DNA of 6,865 nucleotides from Spartobacteria bacterium (GTDB lineage: Bacteria; Verrucomicrobiota; Verrucomicrobiia; Chthoniobacterales; Chthoniobacteraceae), in assembly GCA_025355595.1 (NCBI GenBank), contig JANXZI010000687.1:1-6865 (forward strand), given 5' to 3'. Below are positions 6,496 through 6,865 of this stretch, piece after piece. Positions within the stretch are counted from its first letter, which is position 1, and each line of letters opens with the position of its first letter. The position numbers and the translations under genes were made by a program. Under the pieces are notes generated by a model. It did not search any database and had not been told where the DNA came from. It saw only the letters and a program-made list of their open reading frames with translations.

Positions 6496-6580
6496 TGCCG
6501 GCAGCGGGACTCGAACCCGCACGAGAGTTGCCTCCCAAGGGATTTTAAGTCCCTTGCGTCTGCCATTTCGCCATGCCGGC
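6496..6580 (-). tRNA. tRNA-Leu (anticodon UAA)
   Basis: The minus strand folds as an 85-nt class II tRNA. Acceptor stem GCCGGCA (6574-6580) pairs fully with 6497-6503, and base 6496 gives discriminator A as expected for leucine. The anticodon stem AGGGA/TCCCT closes loop CTTAAAA at 6543-6549, with anticodon TAA at 6545-6547, reading UUA. The T-arm GCGGGTTCGAGTCCCGC and a long variable arm (GAG GCAA CTC core) are clear. CCA is not encoded. A T5 run follows the 3' end within a few bases. The 5' side faces the divergent integrase remnant, 73 nt away. Confidence 0.97.
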
Positions 6581-6653
6581 TTTCAGAGGTAATTTTGCGT
6601 TTTACCCTTCAAAAATCTTGCGCGTTCCACGGTCATGTTCATTCGGCCTTTGA

Positions 6654-6865
6654 ATGAGCGAGCAGAAAGCGCATCATTCGTGGGTCAAGACCAGCGTGCA
6701 GAATCTCGTCAGGCATTGGAGAGGCGGATGCTACGCCCGGCTTTAGGTCGGTGGCAAGGAGCGCTGGAAATCGCTTCGGACGAAAGCGTTTGAAGTCGCG
6801 AAAGCGCGGCTGCGGGAAGAGCAGCGCAATGTCGGGGCGCTCGAACCTGTCGCGAAGCCCTCGAA
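6654..6865 (+). pseudogene. Tyrosine integrase N-terminal fragment with in-frame TAG, cut by window edge
   Basis: From ATG 6654 the frame reads MSEQKAHHSWVKTSVQNLVR, then HWRGGCYARL, then TAG at 6744-6746. The same frame continues VGGKERWKSLRTKAFEVAKA and RLREEQRNVGALEPVAKPS to the edge. Across the stop this matches the layout of arm-DNA-binding N-termini of phage-type tyrosine recombinases: a Tyr-Ala-Arg strand, a GGK turn, a K-SL-T strand and a helix VAKARL. GGCYARL also departs from the usual G-x-Y-Y-A-R by a Tyr-to-Cys change. An in-frame TGA directly precedes the ATG, so the start cannot be earlier. The catalytic domain would lie outside the window. It is the only plus-strand gene. Assignment is from pattern memory; a short unrelated ORF is the alternative, and the stop could also be a sequencing error. 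Confidence 0.55.

Noticed and set aside
6470..6522. Start of the parvulin frame upstream, reaching into tRNA-Leu
   Set aside because: It would code through the tRNA and bury the signal peptide; the ATG at 6384 gives a normal exported protein.
6581..6653. Promoter pair for tRNA-Leu (TTGAAG and a weak -10) in the divergent gap
   Set aside because: The best spacing found was about 14-15 bases with a poor -10 match, not enough to report as a promoter.

Overview
The window is GC-rich bacterial chromosome. Six protein genes and two tRNA genes all lie on the minus strand, and a broken integrase start lies on the plus strand at the right edge. The lineage is inferred only. High GC, no clear Shine-Dalgarno sequence in front of most starts, several exported proteins and a TIM-barrel sugar isomerase of the environmental kind suggest Verrucomicrobiota or a relative. 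No marker gene in the window proves this.

Layout in transcription order (right to left). At the right edge (6654-6865, plus strand) is the N-terminus of a phage-type integrase with an in-frame TAG, probably a mobile-element remnant. tRNA-Leu(UAA) (6496-6580) follows, then a G-rich leader and an exported parvulin-type prolyl isomerase (5293-6384). After a 113-nt gap comes a tight three-gene operon joined by two 4-nt ATGA overlaps: a beta-hydroxyacid dehydrogenase / semialdehyde-reductase-like enzyme (4292-5179), a YgfZ-type folate-binding Fe/S protein (3348-4295) and an exported cyclophilin (2707-3351). tRNA-Tyr(GUA) (2518-2600) sits 48 nt upstream of an exported protein with two tandem beta-rich repeats and a C-terminal caspase/CHAT-like His/Cys domain (1264-2469). 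A sugar phosphate isomerase/epimerase family protein (224-1072) is last. The left 220 bases hold no convincing gene but contain a dense series of hairpins and palindromes resembling a dispersed intergenic repeat.

How the parts may work together: the two prolyl isomerases (parvulin and cyclophilin) would act on protein folding outside the cytoplasm. The reductase and the YgfZ protein are cytoplasmic and their link to the cyclophilin is mainly co-transcription. The caspase-like protein is the most unusual gene: it looks exported, carries a duplicated beta domain and keeps a plausible catalytic dyad. I see no CRISPR array, complete insertion sequence, rRNA or origin.
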